Shown one piece after another: positions 1 through 10,939 of a stretch of DNA of 64,000 nucleotides. The first letter of the stretch is position 1. Every line of letters begins with the position of its first letter. The stretch comes from Candidatus Eubacterium faecigallinarum. Its GTDB lineage: Bacteria > Bacillota > Clostridia > Oscillospirales > Acutalibacteraceae. The DNA lies in assembly GCA_019115455.1 (NCBI GenBank), contig DXDN01000008.1:100042-164041 (forward strand), written 5' to 3'. The notes under the pieces were generated by a model. It saw nothing but the letters and a program-made list of their open reading frames with translations. It did no database searches and was not told where the DNA came from. Both the position numbers and the translations under genes were made by a program.

Positions 1-732
1 GGTTTTAAAGCTGTCTATCTGCTCATTGATGGACTGCTGCTGAGCCTCTGTCAGTGTTATACCGCTGTCAACCGCCTTATTGTAAAAAGCGTTATAGAGC
101 TTAATCTGATTCATGGTTTCCTGCTCAAAGTAGTCAAGCCAGGTAATCTTGTTGCCGTCCTCGTCAGTGGTATACTGCTTTGAGTAATCCTCCGTTGTGT
201 CGAGGTCGTAATAGCCGTAATTTGCGTACTGTTCATACTGGCTTACAACACTTGAAAAATAAAGATTATACATTCCAAGGCTAACCTTGTTACCGTCGAC
301 AACCGCGGCAACGGATGCAGGATTCATCAAGTTTCCCTCTTTGCCGTTGGGCACTGTATAATAGCGCACGCCTAACACTGACAGCACGATGATAACTACT
401 GCCACAAAAACAGCAAGAGGTATGAACGTGAGCGGTTCTCTCTTAATTACAATATTATCGGAATCATTGCTGTAGACATATTTTTCAGGTACTTTATTAT
501 TTTGAGCGCTGTTTTTTTGGATATCATAAGCGCTTTCATCAATGCCTTCAAACATGTCGTTATTAAGAGTAGGGGCTTCAGCGTCAAACTTCCAGTTATC
601 GTTGGTTTCATACTTTACGCCGTCTTTTTCCTCAAGTGAAGTTTCATTTTCCTGAGGCTGCTGAGCTTCTGCGGTTTCATTTTTGTTTTCAGCCGCAAGC
701 TCCTCATTGAGCTTGTTTTCTTTTTCGTCCAT
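1..732 (-). CDS. SurA/PrsA-type membrane-anchored foldase (peptidylprolyl isomerase family), C-terminus truncated by window edge
   Basis: Open minus-strand frame from ATG at 732 to window edge, absent from ORF track because it runs off: MDEKENKLNEELAAENKNE...REPLTFIPLAVFVAVVIIVLSVLGVRYYTVPNGKEGNLMNPASVAAVVDGNKVSLGMYNLYFSSVV...; acidic N-tail, one TM segment, SurA_N-like 'VAAVVDGNKVSLGMYNLYF'. Confidence 0.65.
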   Translation of the reverse strand, partial: MDEKENKLNEELAAENKNETAEAQQPQENETSLEEKDGVKYETNDNWKFDAEAPTLNNDMFEGIDESAYDIQKNSAQNNKVPEKYVYSNDSDNIVIKREPLTFIPLAVFVAVVIIVLSVLGVRYYTVPNGKEGNLMNPASVAAVVDGNKVSLGMYNLYFSSVVSQYEQYANYGYYDLDTTEDYSKQYTTDEDGNKITWLDYFEQETMNQIKLYNAFYNKAVDSGITLTEAQQQSINEQIDSFKT

Positions 733-974
733 ACTGCCACTCCTAAAACAAAAGTAAATACTAATAAATTATACAATAATACTTTAGCTAATGCAACAGG
801 ATAATTATTTCAACTGTAAAAAAAGTGTAAACTCAGTGTAAAAATCTTTTAATTTATCGCAGCTAATTTATACCACTTGAAAAATACACCGTTATGTAGT
901 ATTATGTTGATACTGTTAATAAATTTTTTACAAAATATGTAAATTTATTTTTATTTTAAAAATGAGTGATGTTT

Positions 975-2366
975 ATGAATGAAAAGGCATTACGGCTTAA
1001 AGAACGTTATCGCTCAAATCCCGGCTGGTACTGGCTTTTGGCGTCTATATTCTTTTTTCCGATCCTGCCTGAATATGTAAGCCCGTTTATATTGTTTGCC
1101 GGCTTTATTGTATTTAAGCTTCAATGGAGCAGAGAAGGCAAAAAGGCAAAAGTGGGTACACTTGGCAAAATAATGATGGGGTTCATGGGTCTTGCACTTG
1201 TCAGCGTTTTGTGGTCTGACACAAAGTTCTCATCTTTCGCCACCGCTATGCTGTGGTGGGGAATGTTTCTTATTGAGGTAATGATTTATAATCTTGCCAC
1301 AACAAGAAAAAAAATTGACAAAATACTGTCCGCTATGGTCGTATCCGGCAGTCTGAACGGTATTGTGGGAGCTGTGCAGATAGTAACTTACACCCTTTAC
1401 AGATTTGACAAGATACCGAAAAGTATGGTGTTTGTTACTCCGTTTTACAGAGATTTAGACAAGGCTGTTTACGAGATGCTGCCCTTTGACATCAGCACAT
1501 CAATGTGGACTTCACGTGCCAGCGGATTTTTCTCAAATCCAAATCTTCTGGCGACATATATGGTTATCGTTTTCCCGATATCAATTTATCTTTTCCTAAA
1601 CGCAAAAGGAAAGCGTGCAAAAGCGTTTTATTTTATGACGAACGTGCTTATCAGTGTGGGCATAAGCTCAACGATGACGAGAGCCGGCTGTTTTATTGCA
1701 ATTTTCGGCTGGATATTTATGTTCATCTTCCTGGCAAAAAAATACGCAAAGCCGATGTTCCAGATACTGATTCCTACCCTGTGCGTTATCATACCGTCGA
1801 TTCTTACCAGATACGGAATTATCTTTAAAACCGTAGGTAAAGTCAGCGGAGGCGGCAGCGGCGGCAGTGAAGCAAAAAAATCTTCGGCAGCTCATTTTCA
1901 GATATGGGAAAGCCTGATCGATTACCTTACAAACAATATCAGGGAGTTTTTTATCGGTCACGGCTTCGGCATTGAAAAGACAGGTGAGGTACTTCTAAAC
2001 GAGTACGGGCTTGACAAACCCCACGCTCACAATTTTATTCTTGAGACCTGGATGGAACTGGGAATTATAGGAGTTGTGCTTTTATTTGTGGTATTCTTCT
2101 GCACCTTCGGAAAGATGCTTGAGATAAACGCAAATAACGGCAAAAAATTTACTCTTGTGTTCTGCGTGCTCACATCAATGGCGACTTATCTTATCTTCGG
2201 GCTTACCGACTATATTTTCAACTCCCCGAAGCAGATAATACTGCTGTTTATACTTCTGGGCATTGCTCAGGCAATAAGCTACTGCTATGAAAAAACGCTT
2301 ATATCTGATTCCCATTCTCTAAAAGAAGTTGCTGTTCAGGATCTAAAAAACACAATTCACCAATAG
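975..2366 (+). CDS. O-antigen ligase/polymerase family membrane protein
   Basis: ORF 966..2366 (ATG at 975 preferred); multi-TM with large loop and 'HAHNFILETWMELGIIG' motif typical of O-antigen ligase family. Confidence 0.8.
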   Translation: MNEKALRLKERYRSNPGWYWLLASIFFFPILPEYVSPFILFAGFIVFKLQWSREGKKAKVGTLGKIMMGFMGLALVSVLWSDTKFSSFATAMLWWGMFLIEVMIYNLATTRKKIDKILSAMVVSGSLNGIVGAVQIVTYTLYRFDKIPKSMVFVTPFYRDLDKAVYEMLPFDISTSMWTSRASGFFSNPNLLATYMVIVFPISIYLFLNAKGKRAKAFYFMTNVLISVGISSTMTRAGCFIAIFGWIFMFIFLAKKYAKPMFQILIPTLCVIIPSILTRYGIIFKTVGKVSGGGSGGSEAKKSSAAHFQIWESLIDYLTNNIREFFIGHGFGIEKTGEVLLNEYGLDKPHAHNFILETWMELGIIGVVLLFVVFFCTFGKMLEINANNGKKFTLVFCVLTSMATYLIFGLTDYIFNSPKQIILLFILLGIAQAISYCYEKTLISDSHSLKEVAVQDLKNTIHQ

Positions 2367-2492
2367 CTGTGACGTAAACGTAAAACACATATAACATTAA
2401 ATATTGACATTAGATTATTTTTAAAGCTGATTTTGCTATGCAAGATCAGCTTTTATTTATGCCATGAAATGTGAAGTATACACAAATAAAAA

Positions 2493-2533
2493 AACACCTC
2501 CTATAGCGGCAAGCTGTCGCCGTGGGAGGTGTT
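2493..2533 (-). terminator. Rho-independent terminator of the ABC transporter operon
   Basis: Inverted repeat aacacctcc...ggaggtgtt with T-run on minus strand. Confidence 0.75.
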
Positions 2534-2556
2534 ACTTAGATATATCAAAACTAAAA

Positions 2557-3357
2557 TCAATCTTTTTGCAGAAGAATACGGTCATTATCAAATTCCTTGT
2601 TTTCTTTTTCCTTATAAAGAGCAACAAGGTCTGAAACGGTCATATTCTTTCTTTTCTCATCGTCGAGGTCAATAATTATCTCACCGTTTTCCATCATAAT
2701 AGTTCTTGTGCCGGTGGTGAGCGCCTGGGACATATTATGGGTAATCATCATTGTTGTGATTTGGTTTTCTTTGACGATGCTGTTAGTTATGCCCATTACC
2801 TTATCAGCCGTAACAGGGTCAAGAGCCGCTGTATGCTCGTCAAGAAGGAGCAGTTTTGGAGTTACTATAGTACACATCAAAAGTGTAACCACCTGACGCT
2901 GACCGCCTGAAAGAAGCCCTATTTTCGTCTTCATACGGTCCTCAAGTCCCATATCAAATTTTGACACGGCTTCCTGAAACATTTCACGCTTTTTCCTGCC
3001 AACTGCCTGGGAAAAGAAGCCTGAACCTGCACGTGAATACGCCAGGGCAAGATTTTCTTCAATGGTCATATTGGGCGCTGTTCCCTTCATCGGGTCCTGG
3101 AACACTCTGCCAACCATCTTGGCACGCTTATGCTCCGGCATGAAGGAAATATCGCTGCCGTCAAGAGTTATTGTGCCCGTATCCTGCATATAGGTTCCGC
3201 AAATCATATTGAAAAGCGTGGATTTTCCGGCGCCGTTGGAACCGACAATTGTTACAAACTCCCCTTTTTTCAGTGAGAGATTAATGTTTTTCAGAGCTGC
3301 ATGCTCATTAACGGTGCCCTTGGCAAAGGTTTTTGAAATATCTTTAAGCTCAAGCAT
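2557..3357 (-). CDS. ABC transporter ATP-binding protein
   Basis: Walker A GSNGAGKST, signature LSGGQRQ, Walker B LLLLDEHTAALD. Confidence 0.95.
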   Translation of the reverse strand: MLELKDISKTFAKGTVNEHAALKNINLSLKKGEFVTIVGSNGAGKSTLFNMICGTYMQDTGTITLDGSDISFMPEHKRAKMVGRVFQDPMKGTAPNMTIEENLALAYSRAGSGFFSQAVGRKKREMFQEAVSKFDMGLEDRMKTKIGLLSGGQRQVVTLLMCTIVTPKLLLLDEHTAALDPVTADKVMGITNSIVKENQITTMMITHNMSQALTTGTRTIMMENGEIIIDLDDEKRKNMTVSDLVALYKEKENKEFDNDRILLQKD

Positions 3358-4264
3358 TTCTCCTTGCCTCCTTTTTTATCTTCCCGTTTTCAATCTGCTT
3401 TTTAATTTCGGGAATAATCAGGGTTGCCGCAACTATAATAGCACAGGTAAGCTTCATCAAATTTTCGCTGTTCTTGCCAAACAGAGATACGTCGATAACA
3501 AACGCTACGATTATCTTATACACAACCGAGCCGACAACGGCGCTGATAAATCCCAGCGCAACGCTGCGCTTGCCGAAAATAGCTTCGCCTATGATAACTG
3601 CGGCAAGACCGTAAATAAGCATACCGTTTGAAAAGCTTTGGTCTGAAAGTCCGAGATAGTGGGATACCAGCGCACCTGAAAGAGCAATAAGTCCGTTAGC
3701 AAGCGCAAGGCCGAAAATCAGGGAGAAATCCACATTAACAGATGACGCCTTGACCATATCCGGATTGTCACCCGTTGCCCTTATACAAAGACCCAGGTGC
3801 GTTCTGAAAAATACTATCACGATAACAGTTACCGCTATGCACACAACGGCACCGATAACGAGTCCTACAATCTTCTTATCCATACCGGAAACTCCGATAA
3901 GGTCAAAGAATTTTGTAAACACGGAATTGTCGTTAAAGTTGAGGTTTGACGAGCCTCTCACTATCAGATTGATGGAATAAAGACCGCTCATGGTAATTAT
4001 TCCTGCCAAAACAGGATGCACCTTCATTTTTGTCTGAAGGAGTCCCGTTACAATGCCGGCAAGTACACCGGCTAAAAATGCCGCCGCAAAGCTTAAAAAG
4101 CTAAAGCCCTGCGCCGCAACAATGGCGGCAACCGCAGAACCGAAACCAAACGAGCCTTCGCTGGTAAGGTCGGGTATATTAAGGATTCGCAGTGAAATAT
4201 ATATTCCAAGAGCAAGCAATCCGTAAAGAAAGCCCTCTTCAATAGCTGTAATATAGACTTGCAT
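3350..4264 (-). CDS. ABC transporter permease (branched-chain-type, partner of ABC_sub_bind SBP)
   Basis: ~8 TM segments, overlaps ATPase gene; same operon as SBP. Confidence 0.88.
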   Translation of the reverse strand: MQVYITAIEEGFLYGLLALGIYISLRILNIPDLTSEGSFGFGSAVAAIVAAQGFSFLSFAAAFLAGVLAGIVTGLLQTKMKVHPVLAGIITMSGLYSINLIVRGSSNLNFNDNSVFTKFFDLIGVSGMDKKIVGLVIGAVVCIAVTVIVIVFFRTHLGLCIRATGDNPDMVKASSVNVDFSLIFGLALANGLIALSGALVSHYLGLSDQSFSNGMLIYGLAAVIIGEAIFGKRSVALGFISAVVGSVVYKIIVAFVIDVSLFGKNSENLMKLTCAIIVAATLIIPEIKKQIENGKIKKEARRNA

Positions 4265-4305
4265 AAAAATTTCCCGTTAAATAAATTCTTTCGTATTTTG
4301 TAATA

Positions 4306-5304
4306 TTATTCTACAACCTGAACCTCATATCCGATAACGTCTGAGGAAGGTGTTTCGATATTTAATGACGCGGCAATACTGCTGTTAAATGTGCAGTAAT
4401 CAATGCCGACTACCTCGGCAGGAATATCGGTAATAGCTGTTCCGTTAAGATATTCAAGGCATTTGTCCGCAGTTTTTGCGCCTATGCCCTTGTCGTCAAT
4501 GGCAAGAGTGGCAAGGCAGCCGCTGCTGACAGTTGTGGCTGATGAGCAGTAAGTGGGAATTCCTGCTTCCTCACAAACCTGGCTGAGAGCCTGCACGCCG
4601 TCCTGAACTATAGCGTCATTGGGTACAAAGATAACATCGCAGCCGTTTGAAATCAGTGTTTCCGCCGCACTCTTTACATCGGCAGAGGTTTCAACTGTGG
4701 CTGATTCATATGAAATATTCTTTGAATCAAGGTACTCCTGAGCTGACTCAACGGTGTCAACTGCATTTACCTGTGAGGTAGAATAAACAAATCCCCATTT
4801 TGTAACATCGGGAGTTATCTTGTATCCCATTTCGATTATATCGCCTACAGGAATTGCATTTGAAGTGCCTGTAGCGTTTTTGTCCGGCGTATTCATATCG
4901 GTAATTACCTGTGCCTCGACCGGAGCGGAAACTGCGCAGAAGAAACAGGGTGTTTCTGAACTGAGATTTACAAAGGACTGAGTGCAGGCAGTTCCGATAG
5001 TAAATATAGCGTCGTATGAGCCGTCGTCCATAGCGCTGATGATTGTTGAAAGAGCAGAGGAATCACCCTGAGCGTCTTTATAATCAAACACGGCATTTTC
5101 GTAGCCGTTTGCTTTCATCTCTTCGATGATGCCGTCCTTCATGTCAACAAATGCACCGTTGGCTCCCGTCTGAACGACAATACCGAACTTGCCGTTTTCA
5201 GAAGGACCTGAGGATTCGCCGCCGTTTGAACAACCGGCAAGGCATGAAACCGCAATCACAGCGGCAAAAAATACAGCCGCAATCTTTTTAAATGTTTTTT
5301 TCAT
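4306..5304 (-). CDS. ABC transporter substrate-binding lipoprotein (ABC_sub_bind / TrpX-like)
   Basis: Lipoprotein signal CLAGCSNGG; 'FGIVVQTGANGAFVDMKDGIIEEMKANGYEN..TIGTACTQSFVNLSSETPCFFCAVSAPVEA' typical of the family. ATG at 5304 follows GGTGAC SD. Confidence 0.85.
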   Translation of the reverse strand: MKKTFKKIAAVFFAAVIAVSCLAGCSNGGESSGPSENGKFGIVVQTGANGAFVDMKDGIIEEMKANGYENAVFDYKDAQGDSSALSTIISAMDDGSYDAIFTIGTACTQSFVNLSSETPCFFCAVSAPVEAQVITDMNTPDKNATGTSNAIPVGDIIEMGYKITPDVTKWGFVYSTSQVNAVDTVESAQEYLDSKNISYESATVETSADVKSAAETLISNGCDVIFVPNDAIVQDGVQALSQVCEEAGIPTYCSSATTVSSGCLATLAIDDKGIGAKTADKCLEYLNGTAITDIPAEVVGIDYCTFNSSIAASLNIETPSSDVIGYEVQVVE

Positions 5305-5309
5305 AACTG

Positions 5310-6404
5310 TCACCTATTTATTTCGTTATATTTTTCAAGCTCGTAAAAAGCTTTTTTTACCATATCCTGTGTAATTTCATATGGATTATGCTCGATATCC
5401 TTCATAGCGCAAACCAAAGGCACAAGCTTTTCAAGGTCTGCGGTATTCATTTCAATATCCTTAAGACATATGGGCAGTCCTATGGATTTATTGAAATCAA
5501 AAATTGTTTTAAACATTTCTTCATTGCTGTCAACAAGAAGCAATATTAAAACTCCGAAAGCGACCACCTCACCGTGAAGATGCCTTTCCTCAATATGAGG
5601 ATACGAGGTCAGGGAATAAAACACGGCGTGAGCCAGTCCGGTGTTATAGTCGATTATATGCTCCGCAGTCAGCAGTATCGAGGCGATGCCTGTGGTGACA
5701 ACCACGGACAAAATCGCCTGCTCCACCTCAAACGTAGCCTTACCCTGCTTAAAATCATCAAGAGCTTTTTTTCCGTATTTTAAAAGCGGATAGAGGCAGA
5801 GTCTGCTTGTGGTAACGCCCAAAGCATGATAATGAACCAAATCTTCTCCCCTGCTGCTCATCTCAGCCTCAAAATACTTTGCGTAAGTATCGCCCATACC
5901 TGCCCAAATGTATTTTGACGGCGACTGAGCGATTACCGGAGTATAAATAAAGCAGTGCTTTGCCGGAGCCGTAAAGAAGAACGGTTCTTTAAAGCTGCCG
6001 TCGCTGTTGTACATAATTGAAACCGCCGTTGTTCCGGCACAGTTTGAGGCGATGGTGGGAAAAGTAAAAACAGTCAGACCGGTAACGTAAGCCAGCGCCT
6101 TGGCTGTATCCAAAGCTTTTCCACCGCCGATAGCAAAAATCATATCGGCTTCTTTGACAGCTTCGTTATTCTTTAATTTCTCAACATTTTCGTAGCTTGA
6201 CTCGCCGCCGTACCAGACAAAATCGAGTATCTCAAGCTCAGTCGCCGCAACGCTTTCGACAATAAGCTCCTTTACCTTGCTCATGGCAGTCTTACCGCCG
6301 ATGCAAACGACCTTTTTACCGAACGGAGAGCATATCTCCCCTATCTTGTCATAGACCCTGTCGCCGATTGAATAGCTTGGCAGGCTGATAGAATAATTTT
6401 CCAA
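5310..6404 (-). CDS. Iron-containing alcohol dehydrogenase / glycerol dehydrogenase-like protein
   Basis: GGGKALDTAKALAY, FPTIASNCAGTTAVSIMY, and GLAHAVFYSLTSY..HLHGEVVAFG metal ligands; TTG start at 6404. Confidence 0.85.
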   Translation of the reverse strand: MENYSISLPSYSIGDRVYDKIGEICSPFGKKVVCIGGKTAMSKVKELIVESVAATELEILDFVWYGGESSYENVEKLKNNEAVKEADMIFAIGGGKALDTAKALAYVTGLTVFTFPTIASNCAGTTAVSIMYNSDGSFKEPFFFTAPAKHCFIYTPVIAQSPSKYIWAGMGDTYAKYFEAEMSSRGEDLVHYHALGVTTSRLCLYPLLKYGKKALDDFKQGKATFEVEQAILSVVVTTGIASILLTAEHIIDYNTGLAHAVFYSLTSYPHIEERHLHGEVVAFGVLILLLVDSNEEMFKTIFDFNKSIGLPICLKDIEMNTADLEKLVPLVCAMKDIEHNPYEITQDMVKKAFYELEKYNEINR

Positions 6405-6443
6405 TCCGGATACTTCCTCTTTTACTTTAATTTAATAAAGTAA

Positions 6444-6473
6444 ATTATAACACACAAAAGTTAGTAATGTCAA
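6444..6473 (-). promoter_or_regulatory. Sigma-A-like promoter for FeADH-ABC operon
   Basis: Minus strand TTGACA-18 nt-TATAAT (-35 at 6468-6473, -10 at 6444-6449). Confidence 0.65.
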
Positions 6474-6553
6474 ACATAGCAATAAATACTTGTTAAGTAT
6501 TTTATTTTGTTATATACTTATCATTGACATTTTGATATTATGGAATACTTATT

Positions 6554-7225
6554 ATGAAGATAATTGCAAAAATTAAAACCGATATGCCAGACAAATTCGG
6601 CGTGCCAAGGCAAAGCGGTATTGTTGAGGAGCTGACGGGAAAGATAATATTCGAGCCTGAATACAGGGTGCGCGAAGCGGTAAGGGGGCTTGAGGAATTC
6701 TCCCACCTTTGGGTAATATGGCAATTCAGCGAAAATCTGCGCAGCAGCTGGTCGCCGACGGTACGTCCGCCACGGCTGGGCGGTGAGATAAGAAAAGGTG
6801 TTTTCGCCACGCGCTCGCCGTTTCGTCCCAATCCCATAGGGCTTTCCTGCGTTAAGATAGAAAAAATCGAGTTCACCAAAGAGCTGGGTCCTGTTATCAG
6901 CGTAAGCGGAGTTGATATGACTGACGACACGCCGATTTATGACATCAAGCCGTACATCACCTACACCGACAGCAGACCGGATGCCAAGCAGAGCTTTGCA
7001 GGTGATTTTATTAACTACGGGCTTAAAGTGGACTTCCCTGAAAAATTGCTTAGCCTGATACCCGACGAAAAACAGGCAGGAATAATCGGAATATTAAGAC
7101 ACGACCCACGCCCTGCTTATCAGGATTCCCCCGACAGGGTATACGGTGTGCGTTACCTTGACTTTGACGTGCATTTTAAGGTAAAAGATAATATACTGAC
7201 GGTTATAGATATAGTTAAAATATAG
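6554..7225 (+). CDS. trmO: tRNA (N6-threonylcarbamoyladenosine37-N6)-methyltransferase TrmO
   Basis: 'DKFGVPRQSGIVEELTGKIIFEPEYR..EEFSHLWVIWQF..VRPPRLGG..GVFATRSPFRPNPIGLSCVKI' TsaA/TrmO motif. Confidence 0.93.
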   Translation: MKIIAKIKTDMPDKFGVPRQSGIVEELTGKIIFEPEYRVREAVRGLEEFSHLWVIWQFSENLRSSWSPTVRPPRLGGEIRKGVFATRSPFRPNPIGLSCVKIEKIEFTKELGPVISVSGVDMTDDTPIYDIKPYITYTDSRPDAKQSFAGDFINYGLKVDFPEKLLSLIPDEKQAGIIGILRHDPRPAYQDSPDRVYGVRYLDFDVHFKVKDNILTVIDIVKI

Positions 7226-7256
7226 AAAACAGGACTGCTTATAACAGTCCTGTTTT
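7226..7256 (+). terminator. Rho-independent terminator after trmO
   Basis: aaaacaggactg..cagtcctgtttt then gttttatt. Confidence 0.8.
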
Positions 7257-7292
7257 GTTTTATTATGCAAACAATCTAATAGGAAAACATAC

Positions 7293-7703
7293 TTATTTTG
7301 CCTTGGTTTCACAGTAAAGGCAGCGGTAAGTTCCCTTATCGTCAGTACGTTTGAACACATGAGTTATAGGTTCGTTATTGCTTATGCATCTGGGATTCGG
7401 GCATTTTATAACGTCCCTAAGCTCATCAGGCAGAGTAAGCTTACGCTTTTCGACTCTGGTGCTGTCCTTAATCACATTTACCGTAGCATTCGGCGCGATA
7501 TATGCGATGGAGTCCAAATCAAGGTCAATAAGCTCATTGATTTTGATAATATCCTTAGAATTGTTTTTCTTTGATTTGGCGTTAGTTATAATTGCCACCT
7601 GGCATGAGAGTGAGTCAAGTCCTAAAATCTCATAAACTCTCATTCCCTTTCCTGACGGGATGTGGTCGATTACGTAGCCGTTTTCTATTGCGTCTATATT
7701 CAT
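7293..7703 (-). CDS. pyrI: Aspartate carbamoyltransferase regulatory chain
   Basis: [27 protein letters not shown]; zinc-site C-x4-C..CxxC; ATG overlaps pyrB stop (TAATG). Confidence 0.93.
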   Translation of the reverse strand: MNIDAIENGYVIDHIPSGKGMRVYEILGLDSLSCQVAIITNAKSKKNNSKDIIKINELIDLDLDSIAYIAPNATVNVIKDSTRVEKRKLTLPDELRDVIKCPNPRCISNNEPITHVFKRTDDKGTYRCLYCETKAK

Positions 7704-8626
7704 TAAAGGGCACCTCCCCATTTAAGAAGAGTCATAATAAGAGCCATACGGATATATTTTCCGTTGAGAGCCTGGACAAAATATTTTGCTCTCGGGTCGT
7801 CGTCCACTTCGGTGGCAATCTCGTTTACTCTTGGCAGAGGATGCATTATTGTAAGATCCTGACGGGCGTTTTTAAGCTTAGCAAGATCAAGCACAAATGC
7901 GTCCTTGTGCTTCAAATACTCATCCTCGGAGAAAAAGCGTTCACGCTGTATTCTGGTCATATAGAGAATGTCAAGGGTGTCCATAACATCTTCCATCTTC
8001 TCAACCTCGATATACTCGTTACCGCTCTTATCGAGAACATCGCTCTTTATGTAATCAGGAACTGACAGCTCCTTTGGTGCAATAAGCACAAATTTTACAT
8101 TCTTATATCTGCACATAGCTTTGATAAGCGAATGAACCGTTCTGCCGAATTTCAAATCGCCGCACAGTCCCACGGTGAGATTATCAAACGTGCCCTTCTC
8201 ACGGTATATTGTCAGAAGGTCAGTCAGCGTCTGAGTCGGGTGGGAATGTCCGCCGTCGCCGGCGTTTATAATTGGGACACTGCTTCTCATGCTGGCTACC
8301 CTCGGAGCGCCCTCCAGCGGATGCCTCATAGCAATGATATCCGCATAGCAGGATACCATTGCCGCAGTATCCTCAACGCTTTCGCCCTTGGAGGCTGAAG
8401 AAGACGCCGCCTCGGAAAAGCCGAGAACATTGCCGCCAAGCTCCATCATAGCTGCCTCAAACGAAAGTCTGGTTCTGGTGGACGGCTCAAAAAAGAGAGT
8501 GGCAAGTTTCTTGCCGTCACAGACGTGAGCATATTTTTCTTTATTGTTAATTATATCTATAGCAAGGGCGATCATATCGTCAATTTCCTTTAACGAAAGA
8601 TCGGTAGTATCAAGTAAATGCCGCAT
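7703..8626 (-). CDS. pyrB: Aspartate carbamoyltransferase catalytic chain
   Basis: [40 protein letters not shown]. Confidence 0.97.
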   Translation of the reverse strand: MRHLLDTTDLSLKEIDDMIALAIDIINNKEKYAHVCDGKKLATLFFEPSTRTRLSFEAAMMELGGNVLGFSEAASSSASKGESVEDTAAMVSCYADIIAMRHPLEGAPRVASMRSSVPIINAGDGGHSHPTQTLTDLLTIYREKGTFDNLTVGLCGDLKFGRTVHSLIKAMCRYKNVKFVLIAPKELSVPDYIKSDVLDKSGNEYIEVEKMEDVMDTLDILYMTRIQRERFFSEDEYLKHKDAFVLDLAKLKNARQDLTIMHPLPRVNEIATEVDDDPRAKYFVQALNGKYIRMALIMTLLKWGGAL

Positions 8627-8662
8627 TAAAATCCCTTCCTTATCATCCATAGTAAGCTTTTA

Positions 8663-9319
8663 TTATGCCTTTGCGCCGTTGATTTCAAGATATTTCTTTA
8701 TTCTCTCGACGTTCTCAAAGTTCTTGTCGTCTTCCTCGAGATACTCGATTATGTCGTAAACATCCACAACAGAATATACGGGGAAGCCGTACTCATCGCC
8801 CACCTCGGCGATTGCTGATTTTTCTGTCTGTCCCTTTTCCTTACGGTCAACCATAACGAACACAGCAGCCACTTTGGTGCCCTGTAGCTTGGAGAGAATA
8901 GCCATGCTCTCCCTGATAGCTGTTCCTGCAGTGACAACGTCCTCAACAATAACTATATCTTCTCCCTCCTTGGGAGTATAGCCGACGAAAACGCCGCCCT
9001 CGCCGTGGTCTTTCTCTTCCTTTCTGTTAAAGAAGAAAGGAACGTCGAGTCCTTCCTTGGCAAGAGCCACAGCGGCAGACACGGCAATCGGAATGCCCTT
9101 ATATGCCGGGCCGTAAAGAACTGCTTTCTTGTTGCCGAGTTTTTCAAAATAAGCCTTGGCATAAAACTCTCCGAGCTTTTGAATCTGCTTGCCTGTTTTT
9201 ATATCGCCGGCATTGATGAAATACGGAATTTTTCTGCCGCTTTTTGCAGTGAAATCACCGAATTTTAAAACTCCGGCATCTTCAAGAAATTTTATAAATT
9301 CTTTTTTATATGCTTCCAT
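8663..9319 (-). CDS. pyrE: Orotate phosphoribosyltransferase
   Basis: MEAYKKEFIKFLEDAGVLKFGDFTAKSGRKIPYFINAGDIKTG; PRPP motif IVIVEDVVTAGTA. Confidence 0.96.
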   Translation of the reverse strand: MEAYKKEFIKFLEDAGVLKFGDFTAKSGRKIPYFINAGDIKTGKQIQKLGEFYAKAYFEKLGNKKAVLYGPAYKGIPIAVSAAVALAKEGLDVPFFFNRKEEKDHGEGGVFVGYTPKEGEDIVIVEDVVTAGTAIRESMAILSKLQGTKVAAVFVMVDRKEKGQTEKSAIAEVGDEYGFPVYSVVDVYDIIEYLEEDDKNFENVERIKKYLEINGAKA

Positions 9320-9329
9320 AATAATCTCC

Positions 9330-10028
9330 TTATCCAACAAATTCCTCGACACAGCGTCTGTATGCCGCAACCGGGTCATCAGCGGCAGTGATAGGTCTGC
9401 CCACAACTATATAGTCGGAGCCTATCTCCTTAGCCTTGGCAGGTGTTGTTACCCTGACCTGGTCGCCCACGTCGCCGTCAGCAAAGCGCACTCCGGGAGT
9501 AACTGTCAGAAAACTGCTGCCACAGCCCTCTTTAACCATTCCAGCCTCAAGAGGTGAGCACACAACGCCGTCAAGACCTGCTTCTTTAGCGTTTTTAGCA
9601 TACTGAACGATAGTATCGTTTATTGACGAATTTATGAGCAGTTCTTTCTGCATTCTTTCCTCGCTTGTTGAGGTAAGCTGAGTAACTGCGATAAGTATCG
9701 GTCTGGTGCCGTCCTCACGGGTGAGTCCCTCAACAGCCGCTTTCATCATATCAATTGTGCCGGCGGCATGGAGGTTAGTCATATCCACATCCAGCTTTGA
9801 AAGCACTGCCATTGCTTTTTTTACAGTATTGGGGATATCGTGAAGTTTGAGGTCAAGAAATATCTTGTGACCTCTTTTCTTGATTTCCCTGACAATTGAC
9901 GGACCCTCGGCATAATACAGTTCCATGCCGATTTTAACAAAAGGCTTTTCCTCAGTGAATTTATCGAGGAAATCAAAGGTTGCCTGAGCTGATGAAAAAT
10001 CACAGGCTACGATTACGTCCTTACCCAT
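9330..10028 (-). CDS. pyrF: Orotidine 5'-phosphate decarboxylase
   Basis: [16 protein letters not shown] (DxKxxD) and [23 protein letters not shown]. Confidence 0.96.
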   Translation of the reverse strand: MGKDVIVACDFSSAQATFDFLDKFTEEKPFVKIGMELYYAEGPSIVREIKKRGHKIFLDLKLHDIPNTVKKAMAVLSKLDVDMTNLHAAGTIDMMKAAVEGLTREDGTRPILIAVTQLTSTSEERMQKELLINSSINDTIVQYAKNAKEAGLDGVVCSPLEAGMVKEGCGSSFLTVTPGVRFADGDVGDQVRVTTPAKAKEIGSDYIVVGRPITAADDPVAAYRRCVEEFVG

Positions 10029-10939
10029 TAGTCTATCACTCCTATAATATCGCTGATTTTATCTATACCGAGCTTCTCGCACTCTGAAGGGAGAGACTCG
10101 ATTATATTCTTGCAGGCATACGGGTCAACAAGATTTGCCGCACCCACCTGAACTGCTGTTGCTCCTGCCATCATCATCTCAATAACATCCTGAGCCGATG
10201 ACACGCCGCCGCAGCCCATTACCGGAATATCACACGCTTTTGACACCTGGTAAACCATTCTGACTGCCACCGGGAAAATAGCGTCACCGCTGAAACCGCC
10301 CATTTTATTGGCAATCACCGGCTTGCGCCTTTTTATGTCGATACGCATACCAAGCATGGTATTGATAAGGCATATGCCGTCGGCTCCCGCCTCTTCGCAT
10401 GCTTTGGCTATGGAAACGATATCCGTTACATTGGGAGAAAGCTTGATAAACACCGGCTTTGTTGTGACCGCTTTTACAGCTTTGGTTACTTCTGCGGCAC
10501 ATTCAGGCGATGTTCCGAAGCTCATTCCGCCGCCGTGGACATTGGGGCAGGAAACATTCACCTCAAGTATTCCCACCTGCTCCTGCTTGTCAAGAAGCGA
10601 GCAGGTATAAGCGTAATCCTCCACGGAAAATCCCGACACGTTGGCGATAACAGGCTTATGAAAATACTCCCTCATCTCAGGAAGTTCATGCTCAATAACA
10701 TGATGCACGCCGGGATTCTGAAGTCCCACGGCATTTATCATACCGCTTTCACATTCCGCAATTCTCGGTGTAGGATTTCCGAATCTTGCATCCCTGGTAG
10801 TTCCTTTAAATGAGAACGAGCCCAGGATATTTATATCGTAAAAGTCCTTAAATTCCTTGCCGAAACCGAAAGTGCCCGACGCAGGCACCACGGGATTGTC
10901 CATTTTAAGACCTGCAAGGCAAACTGACAAATCTACCAT
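10028..10939 (-). CDS. pyrD: Dihydroorotate dehydrogenase (class 1B catalytic subunit)
   Basis: [38 protein letters not shown]; adjacent to pyrK. Confidence 0.96.
   Translation of the reverse strand: MVDLSVCLAGLKMDNPVVPASGTFGFGKEFKDFYDINILGSFSFKGTTRDARFGNPTPRIAECESGMINAVGLQNPGVHHVIEHELPEMREYFHKPVIANVSGFSVEDYAYTCSLLDKQEQVGILEVNVSCPNVHGGGMSFGTSPECAAEVTKAVKAVTTKPVFIKLSPNVTDIVSIAKACEEAGADGICLINTMLGMRIDIKRRKPVIANKMGGFSGDAIFPVAVRMVYQVSKACDIPVMGCGGVSSAQDVIEMMMAGATAVQVGAANLVDPYACKNIIESLPSECEKLGIDKISDIIGVID

Noticed and set aside
2557-5304. Calling the ABC operon trpXYZ
   Set aside because: Family resemblance only; no T-box or trp context and an FeADH partner, so substrate left open.
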